64,000 nt of DNA from Amphirosellinia nigrospora. Its lineage: Eukaryota > Ascomycota > Sordariomycetes > Xylariales > Xylariaceae. Under the pieces are notes generated by a model. It saw only the letters and a list, made by a program, of their open reading frames with translations, did no database searches and had not been told where the DNA came from. The stretch is from the NCBI GenBank assembly GCA_004123355.1, contig SCHM01000003.1, forward strand, positions 4,979,058-5,043,057. The letters run 5' to 3'. A program made the translations under genes and the position numbers. Below, piece after piece: positions 1 to 11,567 of this stretch (its first letter is position 1; every line of letters begins with the position of its first letter).

Positions 1-1167
1 AAAAAAACGTAAATTTTAAAAATAAAATAAACTGCTAAAAAAATAAACAAAAAAAAACAATAATAACAATTAAATATTATTTCAGGATTAATATTTAATT
101 TATTATAAAAAAATGTTTTTTTGCTTATATAATTATTAATACTTTTTAAAAGTTTTTATAATAATATAAACTAAAAATAGTGCTGCTTTTTAAATATTTA
201 TTTATAAACTAAATAATATTATTTTAAACATTTACGAAAAAAATATTATTAAAATTATAAAACTTTATATAGTTTAAAATAAATTAATAGAACTTAATAA
301 AATATATAAGTTTAGCAAGCTTTCTTTATTAATAAATTTTTTATTTTTTTTAGTTTATTTTTTTAGGTTTTTTTTACCGCGTTTTATTAAAACTATAATA
401 TATTCCTCGAAAAAAATAAAAACGCTAAAATTATTAAAAAACAATAATTTTTAAAATAGCTATATTAATAGCTTAATATAATTAATAAAACTAAAAAATT
501 AAAAATAATAACGTTAGTTTATTATTATTGTTTTATTGCCCGAAATATAATTATTATAATAGTTTTTATATTATATGCTATAAAAAAACCTTTATTTTGC
601 TTTTAAAAAATAGTACGATAAAAAAGCTAAATAAAAAAAAAAAAAAAAAAAAAAATAAAAAAAATAAAAAAAAAGCTAAAAAAACAATAGCTTTAATATA
701 TTATTATTTATAGTTTAAAGCGTTAATATAAGCTATAACTTTAGCTTTATTATTTTTAATTTAAAAACTAACGCTACTTTTTTTAAAATATTTAAACTAA
801 ATTATTTTATAGCTATATTTAATATTAATATAAAGCTTAAAATTTTTTTATAGCTTTTTATAAAAATTTTTAATAATATTCCGAAAAAATTTTATATAGT
901 AAAAACTTTATAATAGTTTAAAATAGCTAGCTTTAAAAACTTTTTAAATAATTAAATAAACTAAATATTAAAAAAAGTTTATATTTTAAATTTAAGCTAT
1001 AGCTAGTATATATTTATAATTATAAAAGGTTTTTTATAATTAAACTTTATACTAGTTTTAATATTTTAAAATAAAAAAAAAATAGTTATACTTAAAAAAA
1101 TAAAAAATTATATATTATTTTTATAATTAATAGCTAATAAAAAAAAATAATTTTTTATAATATTATA
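1..1167. repeat. AT-rich RIP-degraded sequence
   Basis: This stretch is almost entirely A and T. CA and TG dinucleotides are scarce, and the remaining C and G sit mostly in GC, CT/AG or CG contexts. That is the signature expected of repeat-induced point mutation (C to T, preferring CpA) on both strands. Every frame is closed by stops, and the one ORF-like run (528-713) is lysine/asparagine low complexity from poly-A. I cannot identify the parent repeat here. It abuts the DNA transposon that starts at 1168. Confidence 0.75.
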
Positions 1168-1230
1168 ACGTAATATATAAGTATTTGTATATATAAATAT
1201 TCTATATATTTTTTTGTACTTTTATACGAA
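1168..1230 (+). repeat. Left terminal inverted repeat of Fot1-like element (mutated copy)
   Basis: It begins ACGTAATATATAAG and runs to a TTTTATAC block. Compared with the reverse complement of 2940-3000, it differs almost only by transitions (T here for C there, G for A) plus a one-base gap. That is what RIP acting on one end would produce. A TA dinucleotide lies immediately outside it at 1166-1167. Confidence 0.7.
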
Positions 1231-2939
1231 CAATTAATATAACTTAATAATAATATAAAAAATTAATTAAAATTAATCGGCATTATTTTCGTTAGATGTT
1301 TTTATTTTGTTTTAATATATATGCGTATTATGTCTAGGCTTGCTATAAATCTTATAGTACTATTTATTTACAATATTTTTTTTATACGATAATTACCCGA
1401 CTATATTTTATTATTTATTTAGTTTTTAATAACTTTTTTAGTTTTTTAATTTTGTTTTTTTTATATAATAAATACTTTTTTAATTTAAATCTATTTGTTT
1501 TTTATATAATAACGTTAGTTTAGTTTATAATTTATTTTTTAAAGTGTAGTTATTTTAGATTAAAATAATATAACTTAATATTTTAATATATTTATTTTTT
1601 TTGCAATTAAATTAATTATATTTAAAATAACTATAAAAAAGCTATTTTAATATTATATAATTTTTAATTTAATATATTAAGCTTATAATTTAGTATTTTT
1701 TGCATTATAAAATATTTATAATTTTTAAATTTAAAGTTTATTAAATAACTTTAAAGGCGTTTTAGTTAAATTTTTAAGCAAAAGTTATAAAATAATATAT
1801 ATAAATTATATAAAATAAGGCTAGCTTTTTAAAAGCTTTTTTTAATATTTTCTAATATTATTACAGCTTTATATATAATAAAAAATAACGTAAGAAAATC
1901 TTTTTTTTTAATATAAGTAATATAAACCTAGGCTAACTTATTAATTTTTTTATTATATAACTCTTTTAAAAAATTAAAATAACTAATATTTAAAAGCTAA
2001 AGTTTATATAATAAATAAACAAATATATAAAAAGTAATAATATTATATTTTTTAATATATAATTTAAATTCGATAAAATAATAATTTTTATAGCTATTTA
2101 AAATTAAAAAGCAATAAATATTTTTTATATAATATATTATATAATTATTAAAATATTTAATTTAATCTAGATTTTTTTTATTTATAGTTTAATTATTTTT
2201 TATTATTTTAATTTTTTAATTAATTAATAAACGGTTATTTTTATATTAAAATAATAAATAGGTTAACCCGGCTAAAATAATATATAATAAAATAAAATAG
2301 CTATATAATAAAATAATATAAATAATAATTATTTATTTTTAATTATTTTATTAAATAGTTTTTAATTATTTATAACGTTTATATAACGTTATAACTATTT
2401 TAAATAATATTTAATTTATTATAAACTTTATTTCGTTAAAGTTATAAATATTTTTTTTTTAGATATTTTTAACTATAATTATATTTTATATAAATTTAAA
2501 CTATTTTTAATATTTATTAGGATTTTTATATAAAATTTATTAATAATTAATTTAGCAGTTAAATAATTATTATATAAAGTTTAAAACTTAATTAATTTTA
2601 ATAAATAATATATTACGTTTATATAATAGTTAGTTAGCTATATTTTTAATATTATTTAATTTAAGCAGAAATTTTCGCGTATTTAAATTAAATATATTAT
2701 ATAACTAATTTTTTTTCGAATTCTAATAATTTATATATTATTAGCTATTTAGTTTATTTAAATAAAATTTTATTATAACACGTACAAAAAATCGACTAAA
2801 AAACGTTATAGATTTTTATAACGCGTTATAATAATAATTTTTCGTTACGTTTTATAGCTCGTAATATAAACTATAAATTATTTTCTTCGTATAATAGCGC
2901 TATTATTAATTGTTAAGATATTTAGAAATAAAAATAAAA

Positions 2940-3000
2940 AGTATAAAAATAGAAAAAGTATACAAAATGCTTGTGTATGCAGGATGTTTATGTGTTATGT
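2940..3000 (-). repeat. Right terminal inverted repeat of Fot1-like element (little mutated)
   Basis: Read on the minus strand it begins ACATAACACATAAACATCC and keeps many CA dinucleotides (TG on the plus strand). These have been lost in the left copy and in almost all surrounding sequence. TA follows at 3001-3002. The contrast suggests that RIP spared this end. Confidence 0.7.
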
Positions 3001-3002
3001 TA

Positions 3003-4839
3003 TATTATTTTAAAACGGAAATAAATTTAATTTTAGTTTTTTAACTATTAAAAAAAAAGCTAAATTTTTTTTTAATAAAATAAAACATTAAATATAAAAA
3101 ATAAAAATATTTTTTTTTACCTAAGTTATTAGTAGCTTATATTTAGTTAATATTTTAAATAGTAGCGTTAATATTATAACTTTTAATATTAGCTTTTATA
3201 TTTTTTTTTTTTAATTTTAGTATATAAATATAATATAAATAATTTAAATATTTAAGCAATTAAAACTTTAAATATTTAATAAATTGTTTAATAGGGATTT
3301 TTTTTATTTAAAAATACTGCTTTTATAAAATATATATTAAAAAAAAAATAAAAAAAACCTTTTATAAAAATAAACTATATAAAAGTATATAGAAATTAAA
3401 ATTTTTATATATAGATTTTATAAAAATATTAACTTAAATAAACTAAGTTATAAGCTACGATTAATTTATATAATAAATAATTATTTATAATAATTTTATA
3501 AAAATAACTTAAGTATTTTTTATAAAATTAATATTAAAATTCTTAAAGATTTTTTAAACTTTTTTAAATTAAAAAAAACGTTTTAAATAATATTATTATA
3601 TTATTATTCTAAATTAAAAAGCAATTTTATTAATAATACTTTTAAGCTTTTATATTATAATTATAGTATAATATTATATTTTTTGCTATTAATTAGCATT
3701 AGTAAAATAATATCGCTAAAAAAGCTATTAATATTTTAAAAAATATTGTTTAATAATTTTTATTATTATTATAAATAATAAAATTAATATTAAATATTAG
3801 TTAATATTAGTATATATATATATATTTAAAAAATCTTTATTTAGTTATTAAGCTAAAAAATTGCATATTTTATAAAATATAGTATAAAAGCTTGCCGGAC
3901 TTAGTATACTTTTAAATAATAAAAGCTTTAAGCTATTATTTGTTAAAAAAAAAGCTTTAATATTTAATAAAAAACGGAGCTTTATATTATACTAAAATAT
4001 TAAAAAAAATAAATTATATTATTTTTTAAATTTTAATAAAATAATTTATATTAATAATATTTTTTTAAAGAAAATTATATTTATGTTTTAATTAAAGATT
4101 AATTATTAATTTATAGTATTATTTTTTTAAAATCTACGTTTTAATTCTTTTTTTATTATTATAAGTATTAAAAGACCTAACTATAGTATTATATAATTAA
4201 TAAAAAAGGTTAGGTTTTAAAGGATTTTTAAATTAAAAAGGATATTAAATTATAAGCTGCCGGAAATAAAAAGGGATAACTTTTGCGCTTGAAAGCAAAA
4301 TAATTAATTTTTAAAGCTTATGCTTATAACCTTATTATAATTATTTTATACGATAAATAACGTAAAAAATTTTAAAAATATTTTTATAATGATTAATTTA
4401 AAACTTAGATTATTTATATATATTTTTAAAAAATTTAAAACCGAAGCTAAAACTAAAGCTAAAAATATATTAAATATTATATAAAAATATATTATAGTTA
4501 TATTAGCAGTTTAAAAAAATATTTTAATTTATAATTTAAAATAAAAAACTTATTAAAAATATAGCTTTATTATTAATTTTATTTATTAAATAATATTAAT
4601 ATTTAACGGAGCAAACTTTTTTTAAATAATAATATTATTAATTAGTATTATTTGTTTTTTTATATTTATAAAGGTTATAAATTTAAAATGTTAAAATAAG
4701 CTTAAAATAACGTTTATTAATATAATTAGCTTAAAGCTATAAATAATAAATATAAGTTTTTAATTAATAATAAAACTTAGATAATTTATTAATTATTTAT
4801 AAAATATAAAACATTATTAAAAAAATAAGTTTTTAAGCT
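3003..4839. repeat. AT-rich RIP-degraded sequence, probably the 5' part of the Copia element
   Basis: No reading frame survives and CA/TG are depleted as in the rest of the island. From position it should hold the gag and integrase part of the Copia element whose reverse transcriptase starts near 4840. I could not find a convincing zinc knuckle, integrase motif or 5' LTR. A slightly less AT-rich patch at 4250-4300 (GCCGGAAATAAAAAGGG...) has no recognisable content. Confidence 0.4.
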
Positions 4840-6150
4840 AAAACGTAAACTAAATAATAAAATTATTTATTATAAAGCTTATTAAATAATTAAAAGCTTC
4901 GAATAAATAAAAAGCTTAGATTATAATAAAATTTTTGTTTTTATAATTAAGCTTATAAACTATAAAATATTTTTATTATTACTACTATTTTAGATTTTAA
5001 GCTAAAATAAATAAACGTTAAAACAATATTTTTTTATAAAAATATTAATAAAAAATCTACGTAAAATAACTTTTTAAGTTTAAAAATAAACCGCTTATAT
5101 ATAAACTAAATAAAGCTTTATATAATTTAAAATAAATACTTAATATAATATAAACTTTTATAATATATTTTAAAAGTTAAAGTTTATATTACTAAATATA
5201 AATATTAGTATATTTATTAAAAACTATATTTATATCGTTATATATATTAACAATTTTTTAATTGTAGTATTTTTTATAAAAAAATTAATAAAGTTAAAAA
5301 AATACTATATATAATTTAATATAAAATTAAGCTTTTATTTTTATTATTTAAAATAATTATTAAAAAAATAAGCTAAATTAAGCGATTTATTTCGGGTAAA
5401 AGCTTATATTAAAAAAATTTCGAAATTTTAATTTTAAAACGTTAAACTTAAAAATATTCCGATAAAAACTAAAACTTTCGATTTTTTAGCTAATAATTAT
5501 ATAGCTATAACAGAAAAAAAGCTTAATATATAAATACTATTAGTTTATTAATATATTATTAAATATTTAACCGGATATTATTTATACTATATTTTTTATA
5601 ATTATTTATAGCAAAGCTAAATAAAATATATAATTAGTTATATATATATTTTAAATATTTTAAAAAAATAATAATAAATTAGTTTATTTATATTAGTAAG
5701 CTATACTAATACTAATTATATTAAAGATTAAAAAACTTAGAAATTAATTTAAATATTTTTTAATATAATAATAAAGCTTTAAGCTAAAATTCGAAATATT
5801 AAGCTATTATATTATTATTATTATATAAACCAAATATATTAGTTAAATATAAGCAATAAAAAAAAATATAGCTAAAGTTTTTATTTCGCGAATTAAATAT
5901 TATTTAAAAAATTAAAACTATTATTATTTATAATAATAATTAAAAAGCTATAGTATTAGCTAATAATTTATTATACTATAATTAATATTAAATATATAAT
6001 TATTTAGCTAAAGTTTGTTTACGAATAATAAACTATTAAAGATATTAAATTATAATACGTTTTTATTAATTAATAAATAATAAATAAGCTAACTAAAGTT
6101 TTATTCAAAAATAAGTTTTTTATTTTTTATATTACTTTAAGCTTAAAATA
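4840..6150 (+). mobile_element. RIP-degraded Ty1/Copia retrotransposon, pol region
   Basis: The forward frames hold the Copia pol landmarks in the right order, riddled with stops. At about 4870-4900 there is a YKAxW-like start and an FEQ...LDY block (the family's YKARxVxxGFxQ...DY). At 5243-5266 the reverse transcriptase active site reads YINNFLIV where active elements have YVDDLLIV. Both catalytic Asp are changed to Asn through G-to-A, exactly as RIP would do. At about 5690-5760 an RNase H start reads SYTNTNYIKD followed by KT-K (the family's GYTDADWAGD.KTRKS). At about 6060-6130 the C-terminal INKLTKVLFKNKF block matches the LTK(P/A)L tail. The element cannot be active. LTRs were not resolved. 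Confidence 0.75.
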
Positions 6151-7300
6151 AATAAAAATTTTATAATAAAATATTATTAAATTAAAATTTTATATTATAT
6201 AACCGGCGCTATTATAAAGATTTTATACTATTAATTATTTTATATATTTTTATTATATTTTTTTAACTATATTCCGATTATTATTCTTAAATTATTTAAA
6301 TTAAACTTTTTTTTTAATAACTTTTATTATTTATTTTTAATAATAATAAAAGTTTTAACTATTAATAATAATTTTACGAACTTTATTAACTTTTTTAGCG
6401 AGCTTTTATTAAATTTTAAAACTATAAATAATAAACTTATTGCTTATTTAAAATAATTTTATAATTTTTTATTTTTAATAATATTTTATATTTAAAAATA
6501 ATATTTTAAAGCTGCTTAAATAATAAAAAAAACTAAAATATTTATGGAGTAATATTTAATATATATATAAAATATTTTTAGTATTTTTTATAATTTTGAA
6601 AAAATAGTAAAAAATATAATTAAGCTTATTTTTATATTACTAAGCCGTTAATAAAAAACTTATAAAAAAAACAATCTAGTATATATATATTATAGTTATT
6701 ATTGCTAACTTTAATAAAAATAAAATTATAATATTTTAAAACTATAACTTTATTAATAATATAACGTTAAAATTAAAAATAAAAAATATACTATAAAGAA
6801 AATAATAAACTTTTTACGAATATTTATTAAAAAAAGTTCGTAAGCTAGCTATATAATAATAAAACTATATTTTAAGCGGTTAAAATTTATATTTAATATA
6901 TAATTATTATAATTATTAATAAGTTATTTTAAAAGATTATTATATTTCGGATTAATAACTTTTGTTTAAAAAACTATGTTCGATTAGCTAATTAATTATA
7001 CGATTATTATTTAGTTTATGTTTTTTTTTTTTTTTTTTTATAAAAGTTTTATAGTTTATTAATATTTAAAAAACTTTAAACAAAATACTAAAAAGTTTAA
7101 ATTGCCGGATTAAGCAATAATTTAAAAGATTTAAGTTTTATAAAAAACCTAGTATAAAAACAAAAAAAGGGGAATTTATTAAAGTTTTACTACTTTATAG
7201 GTTTTATAATTTTATTTTGTAGATTTTATAAATTATTTATTATAGTATTTTTTGTTTTTTTTATTTTTATAGGTATTTGGAGTATAAAAATGTTAAATTA
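6151..7300. repeat. AT-rich RIP-degraded sequence, right part of the island
   Basis: It follows the Copia C-terminus and may include its 3' LTR or another decayed element. A purine run AAAAAAAGGGGAA at about 7163-7175 looks like a polypurine tract, which would normally lie just before a 3' LTR, but it is about 1 kb past the end of pol and no matching 5' LTR was found. Base composition becomes ordinary after about 7300, which marks the island edge. Confidence 0.5.
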
Positions 7301-7584
7301 AATAAAGAGTGATATATTCCACCTATTTGTATATATATTATATATATCCCTAAATCTTTAGATTCGGATCTAACTTTTGGTTATCTTGATTTAATACAAT
7401 CTATCTACTATACTATATATATAGGTCTCCACTACTTTGACAGCAATAAATGTAGAATGTTAGACACGGAGTTGGACAAGGGCCTCAACTTAAGGGCTCA
7501 GTACTTACTACGAAAACCGTTAGCTTGTCAAGAAATAGAATCGTAGGGGCCTTAATAGGAGATATATATACATACCTTCTGTAA

Positions 7585-8510
7585 GACGGGGGAAGCTTCA
7601 GTTTTTCCCAGTCCCACAGAGCTTGTCAATGTAGCCATGATGCAGCCAGAAAATCGGGTCTCCGGAGATAATTTAACATTGACCATCTAGAAACAGGTCA
7701 CAAATTAGAAACATGACCGACATGTTGAGATCGAAAGATACATACCACACCATTAACGCCACTGTGAGCTGAGTGAGGTTTCCCCTCAATACAGTTCCAC
7801 GCATCCACAAAGTTGGCCATCTTGAGGCAGCTGTTAACATTCGTCTGCACAGCATTATTGAAAGACATATCGTTCAGCCCGCGAGAGATGCAGTACGCGC
7901 TCGTCGACAATTTTCCTGGATGCGTAGCGTAGTGTTCACAAATGGCCCGTCAGTAATGCAGCGACTGGAACCGCTTCCGTCACACCAAAGCCAGTCGCCG
8001 GGTCGAAAATGGCAGCTTGTCGAGGGCCCTACGTTGAGCGGCTCGTTCCAGTAAGGATCGGCCAGTATATCCACATACGGTGCTCAGGAGAGTTTGGTGA
8101 AGGGTGACGTAGTACCGGTGGTAAGGGAGAATGCACCCTAAATATTCGTTACGCTCAAAATCTCTGCGTCTTTTGTGGACGGCTGACTTACGACGTTGTG
8201 GATGTAGTCAGCCTGGCAGATGCGTATACTGCAGCTCATCCCATATGTTTTGTGCTCCTGGAACCTGGGCAATAGGGGTGCTTCCATCAAGCACAAATCG
8301 GCATTGATGTATGCCTTTTTTCAGTGTTGGTCAGGTCTTCCCTAGAGAGAGCAAATGAGCTAAGTCTAAGCCTTGGTCCAACGCGCGTCAAACCAACTCA
8401 CCAAGCCTTGCGCTGCGACTTAACGGTACAGGTGCCTCGCAGGAGAGAGGCAAACATGAGATTCCATTAAACAACAGCATAAGCGCTGTGACAGCTGATA
8501 TAGAGCGCAT
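7585..8510 (-). CDS. Secreted tyrosinase (binuclear copper monooxygenase), frame interrupted
   Basis: Start ATG at 8510. The first residues form a signal peptide (MRSISAVTALMLLFNGIS, then CLPLSC), followed by an intron with a GTGAGT donor. Copper-A landmarks follow: LTNTEKK, PGAQNIWDELQYTHL, ADYIHNV and LPYHRYYVTLHQ, then CGYTG. The central CITDGPFVNTTL block is typical of fungal tyrosinases. Copper-B appears as AWNCIEGKPHSAHSGVNG, then after an intron GDPIFWLHHGYIDKL. These enzymes oxidise phenols to o-quinones, and the signal peptide implies export. The frame breaks about six times, mostly by one base at short runs (for example near 7617 and the C-run near 8272). The first copper-B histidine pair is spaced HxxH rather than the usual HxxxH, so an in-frame loss is possible. 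The exact 3' end is not resolved. Confidence 0.8.
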
Positions 8511-9768
8511 TGCGATGTAGAAGTTCGAAACTCCTTGATTGTAGATTTTCTGTTTTCCTGATAATAACTAGTTTTAGGTTCTTGAAGTAGTCTTGGACAG
8601 AATGGTTTTCATGCTTTTATAGATAATCATTGAACGCCAGATACTGATTTCTGTAATTCCATCATAAATACAGTGAAAATTCCTAGCTTCACATCGGTCT
8701 AGATTGGGAAGGCAACACACAGTTTTACTAGGATCCAATATTGCTTCAAAATATTGGTGCAAGCAGCAGTTACTGATTACACGAGCCGTTTGTGGTATAT
8801 AGACCCGTGAAAGTTGCAGGGACACTTCGGCTAATCAGTAGGCTGATGGACTGGACGTAGGCAGACATCTAAAGACGGACATATAACCTAACGTAGCCAG
8901 GTTTTCATATTAATTTCTTCGGAAGAGATATACTAAAAGGGGCATACACAATGATAAAGATAGTTAATGACTGCTATAGCTTGTTCAAAAGTGATTTTGC
9001 ACGAGAGGCTCTAGAACATTCGAGACTTGGCCTAAAGGCTTCTACTTGCAAGCTAGCTGCAGTGCAACCTTATGTATTGAGACATACAGACAATAGACAA
9101 CTTTCATTACCTAAGGTATCAATATTGGAGAGTTGTTGCATAGTTAATCTGCAACTCAGCATACGAAGCAAGGATAGGTGTAGCACAAACAATATTAGTA
9201 TTGCCGCATAAGTAGTATAGCATCTCATGATATTAGCTTAGCTCGAGGAGGCAGATGCAAGGATCAAACGTACATATACGTTTGCTTTATCTGACCTTCG
9301 GAAGAGCTGCAGCCATCGTGTTCCTGCTTGGCGAAGTTGCGGCCTAGAAACAAGCTTAGCGTTGCGAATTGCTTCATTTCAATGCACCATTTTATCCTCC
9401 GGGTACTACAAGAACTACAGTGAAAAAACAACTATTCGACGGGATTTCTGCCTGCTTTCGATCTATCTCAAACAATTGTTTGATTAGCTGCGAGCTGCTG
9501 CCTGGCCAGAACGGCTGGACAATAAGAGGGGACTTAGGTGGGGTTGAGCGGGGAAGGGGAGGAAGGCTTGAGACTGTGAAAACGAAGGATTTCTTTCCTC
9601 GGGGCTCTATTGAATAAGAATTAGTCTCTCTACGGTTACATCATACATATATGGTGCAGAGAGCACACGCGCGGCACTTGAAAAGAAATATCTGCTTCTA
9701 ACGACCTCGCGCGTATTCGTCACCTTCCTTCCTTCGCCTACAAACATCAACTCTCGCAAAGTTCGCAA
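8511..9768. other. Intergenic region, tyrosinase to DUF4419 gene
   Basis: Short reading frames at 8574-8825 (minus) and 8951-9211 (plus) match nothing I recognise and lack coding character. A perfect 8-bp inverted repeat with a 4-nt spacer (CAAACGTA...TACGTTTG) lies at about 9268-9287. The two flanking genes point away from each other, so the region should contain both promoters. Confidence 0.5.
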
Positions 9769-11011
9769 ATGCCCGTAACTATCTATTCTGCGGCGCACCC
9801 TGCCAGAGCTTGGCAAGGAAGGGCCCCGGCATTGTCCCGAGGAACTCCTGAAGCAGTCCTGCTCAGCAGAATACGGACAAGGCAGTAGAATCATACAGTC
9901 TTCATTTGAAGGAATTTCGGGAGCTAATATCACTCCGTCATCTAACGTTCGTCGAGCTGCTTATGCTGCTACAGCACCATCATTTGACATTCGTCCAGAC
10001 GACGTCTGGTTTGCAATCTTGACTCAGCTGAGCTCTCATATAAATGCTCACGCCGAGGATCTTAGATCTTTTTCGTTGCACATCAAGGCGAAAAAGAGCT
10101 CGTAGTCGTTGCTAGTGGTGGCATCGATTTGGCCGATTTTGGCAGCCTAGCCATCTGCATGACGAAGGAAATAGAGAAACACATTGTCCTCCAGAGTTGC
10201 GAGAATGGATTATGCCGGACTTTAGCACAACGGACCATAAAGATATGGTGACTGCTGCCGTTATCATGATGGGCTGTATGCAAAAGTACTTCTCGTATAG
10301 GGTGTCCTAATTTGTGGAATACCTTCTGTCACTTTGCTCGGAGACCGGGACGACTGGGTCGAAATCCGTCGTCGCTCGAATTCTTGCCCCGCCTAGGAGA
10401 AGAACCCAACAATTTGCGTTTCTTTTGAGCACTGTACTCGACTATTTCATTCGTTCCTTTGATGAACAACTAGTCAGAAGTTATCACCTTCTGGTCTAAG
10501 ATTGCGGACCAAAATCGGGCTCGGGTCCATTCTACTTATCTGGCTGGATCACTGCTTTTTGTTTCTGGTCTACTGATGGAAATGTCTATATCTGCCGCAG
10601 GGACCTGTCGATACTCGGAGCTTCGGCAGAAAAAACCCAGGTTGCAATCTTAATGGCGTATTATACCACGTGTGAATACCGAAGATATCCCGGACGCAGT
10701 GGTCTCTGTCCCGGTCACAGTTGATGACAATGGCGTGGAATACAAACTGAGGATGGTAGCGGGGTTAGTAGGGATCGAGGTGTCAAGTAGTGGGGACTTA
10801 CTTGACGTCGGCCTCACACACAGACCGAGGGCATTTACATTGGCCGGAATGGAGAAAGGATACCGTCGACTGTGAGACCCGAGATGGGTGAGACCACAGG
10901 TATGGACTCGATCCGCCCTTCTTCTGGCTGGTGGATGTATACGTAGAACAAACCGAGAGATGCACCACGCCCAAGGACGTCAAAGTCTACAAAGCGGAGA
11001 TAATTTGGTGA
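9769..11011 (+). CDS. DUF4419 domain protein, frame interrupted
   Basis: The span encodes about 414 codons, close to the length of fungal DUF4419 proteins, in three alternating frames. From the start MPVTIYSAAHPAR the frame shifts to an ELLKQSCSAEYGQGSRI block, then FEGISGANITPSSN, IRPDDVWFAILTQL (the most conserved part of the family) and INAHAEDLR. Later come a YFSYRV segment, FWSKIADQN, VNTEDIPDAVVSVPVTVDDNG, a YKLRMVAGLVGIEVSSSG block and the C-terminal VEQTERCTTPK. The domain has no established biochemical role. Breaks are single-base shifts, for example CC to C before VNTEDIP. The order and near-complete length argue for one intact gene with sequence errors or a recent pseudogene. Confidence 0.7.
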
Positions 11012-11567
11012 AAGCACGACAGTCATGTCTGTGCTGAGATGCCACAGAAAACATGACCAGCATAGATCCTGATGGTCCCTACCATTTATTACATAGCTAG
11101 TGCTGATATACGAATTACTCCCATTCCCCCTATTCTGACGTTGTTATCCTACAAATGTACTTTTTACTAAAGACCTGGCGTTTATCAACGATACTAAACG
11201 TAATTCTATGTGAAAAAGCGATCTAAAAATTGATATCTTTTATATTAAACTAGAGGCAATTTAATTTAGGGGCAATCTTCTTATTTAGATTCCACGCCGC
11301 TCTCTAAGGAGCCATGGATAGGCTGTGTGTACAGATACTAAGTCGTAGATCCTAGCTAAAAGAATTTGAATATAGAGAAACAAGTCGAAACAAGCGAAAA
11401 ACAAAAGCGAAAAACAAACCATGATAAAGATTTAAATAAAACAACTATCTTATATCCTGGAAAGCCTCCAAAATCAGAGAAATAGAAAAGAATGGAGGAT
11501 TAAGGGGTAGCCTTACCCGTCATTTCATTATGGTGTATTCGGATAGGTTTTGGTAATCAAGTAGTGG
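11012..11567. other. Intergenic region between convergent genes
   Basis: Nothing coding is visible. It is fairly AT-rich with short A-rich runs (11380-11420) and should hold the two 3' untranslated regions. Confidence 0.5.

Larger units (their letters stand above)
1168..3000 (-). mobile_element. RIP-degraded Fot1/pogo-like (Tc1/mariner superfamily) DNA transposon
   Basis: The element is 1833 bp, the usual size for Fot1-like elements. It is flanked by TA on both sides (1166-1167 and 3001-3002), the expected target duplication, and bounded by imperfect inverted repeats of about 60 bp. On the minus strand the transposase C-terminus can be traced at about 1740-2075. Its frame follows the pattern of the fungal DDE superfamily: a hydrophobic stretch, a leucine-rich segment, then a LYNKKINKLA-like stretch, VYITYIKKKDF, a segment ending KAVIILENIKKSF, and KASLILYNLYI. 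Stops interrupt it throughout, many at positions explained by C-to-T or G-to-A change. The N-terminal part (2100-2930) is too eroded to read. The element is dead. Confidence 0.75.

Noticed and set aside
528-713. 61-codon ORF in the AT-rich island
   Set aside because: It is Lys/Asn/Tyr low-complexity sequence from A-rich runs in RIP-damaged DNA, with no coding character.
7163-7300. Polypurine tract and 3' LTR of the Copia element
   Set aside because: The purine run is about 1 kb past the end of pol and no matching 5' LTR or TG...CA boundaries could be found.
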